A stretch of 64,000 bases of DNA from Pseudomonas sp. ANT_H4 (GTDB taxonomy: Bacteria > Pseudomonadota > Gammaproteobacteria > Pseudomonadales > Pseudomonadaceae): contig NZ_VOBG01000020.1 of NCBI RefSeq assembly GCF_008369295.1, positions 32,291 through 96,290 of the forward strand, read 5' to 3'. The notes below the pieces were generated by a model. That model did no database searches and was not told where the DNA came from. It worked only from the letters and a program-made list of their open reading frames with translations. How positions within the stretch are numbered: position 1 is the stretch's first letter; the number at the start of each line of letters is the position of its first letter. Position numbers and translations under genes: made by a program. This document shows, in pieces, positions 63,715 to 64,000 of this stretch.

Positions 63715-63776
63715 GGAGGTGTTCGTCCAGGGTCGTATAAAGAAGCAGGGCCGACTATGATGCTCAACTGCTCCCC

Positions 63777-63798
63777 ATTGAGCAATATATTGCTCAAT
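63777..63798. promoter_or_regulatory. Perfect 22-bp palindrome upstream of rhtA
   Basis: The site is a perfect inverted repeat with half-site ATTGAGCAATA and no spacer. It is 63 bases before the rhtA start and is a strong operator candidate; the regulator is not encoded next to it within this window. Confidence 0.8.
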
Positions 63799-63810
63799 GT
63801 ATTCGTTTTC

Positions 63811-63828
63811 TTCTCTATATATAGAGAA
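63811..63828. promoter_or_regulatory. Perfect 18-bp AT-rich palindrome
   Basis: TTCTCTATATATAGAGAA is self-complementary. It lies 46 bases upstream of the -35 of the rRNA-type promoter and 13 bases from the 22-bp palindrome. Confidence 0.7.
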
Positions 63829-63873
63829 GCGTGTTGATATTCGGGTGTTTCGATAGAAAACTCAAATTAGAGG

Positions 63874-64000
63874 TTGACGGCAGATTCTGGAAGTCTATAA
63901 TTCGCCCACTTCCGGCGCAGTCGAAACGGAAAACTCCTTGGTAAACAAAGAGTTATGTAGGTTTCGATAGCGAGTTGCTTCAGTTCACCGAAGCCCAGAA
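63874..64000 (+). promoter_or_regulatory. Strong rRNA-type promoter and leader
   Basis: TTGACG (63874-63879) and TATAAT (63896-63901) are 16 bases apart, preceded by AT-rich DNA and followed by a discriminator TCGCCC. The transcribed leader (TAGGTTTCGATAGCGAGTTG...) resembles that before Pseudomonas 16S genes. No rRNA sequence is reached before the window ends. Confidence 0.62.

Overview
The window is chromosomal DNA of a fluorescent Pseudomonas, most likely of the P. fluorescens group. The evidence is gene content and order: pvdS-pvdG-pvdL, pvdH plus an MbtH gene, an eight-gene fpvGHJK-CDEF block, the atu acyclic-terpene operon, msuEDC-sfnR, a dsb operon with its two-component system, and Pseudomonas-type REP/REPIN repeats. 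No plasmid, phage or transposase gene was seen.

Layout from left to right. 1-6.6 kb is core sequence: a lipid kinase cut by the window edge, a NarL-type two-component pair, a CheA-P1-like protein without its phosphorylatable His, cheV behind a FliA-type promoter, a MOSC protein, ppnP and a DEDDh exonuclease. 6.7-16.3 kb is the atu cluster (atuR divergent from atuABCDEF) for geraniol/citronellol catabolism; a 609-bp non-coding repeat separates atuE from atuF. 16.4-18.3 kb holds a solute-binding protein and an AlcB/PvdYII-type acyltransferase with a perfect PvdS promoter. 19.0-33.6 kb holds pvdS (Fur box), pvdG and the 12.9-kb NRPS gene pvdL, whose domains read acyl ligase-ACP, C-A-PCP, C-A-PCP-E, C-A-PCP. 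That order and the third A-domain code match the Glu-D-Tyr-Dab pyoverdine chromophore precursor. 33.8-36.5 kb is a large unrecognised protein built of alternating beta-rich repeats. 36.6-42.1 kb is dsbG, a TlpA-like fusion and dsbD, divergent from a QseBC-like two-component system, with four 11-bp iterons between them. 42.4-50.4 kb is pvdH-mbtH (perfect PvdS promoter) convergent with fpvGHJKCDEF. 50.7-56.3 kb holds a VOC protein, soxR with a divergent monooxygenase-like gene, and msuEDC-sfnR with a sigma-54 promoter. 56.7-64 kb holds a small lipoprotein, a cysteine-desulfurase-like protein, an M24 aminopeptidase, an isomerase/SDR pair with a TetR regulator, another small lipoprotein and an RhtA-type exporter. 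The window ends at a strong rRNA-type promoter.

How the genes work together: under iron limitation Fur releases pvdS, and PvdS then drives pvdGL, pvdH-mbtH and the acyltransferase through TAAAT-N16-CGT-type promoters. PvdH makes Dab, MbtH assists the A domains, and PvdL assembles the acylated chromophore tripeptide. FpvG-H-J-K with FpvC-F reduce and handle iron from ferripyoverdine in the periplasm. The peptide-backbone NRPSs, pvdA, pvdE and the receptor gene lie outside this window. Domain boundaries and start sites were read by eye and are approximate.
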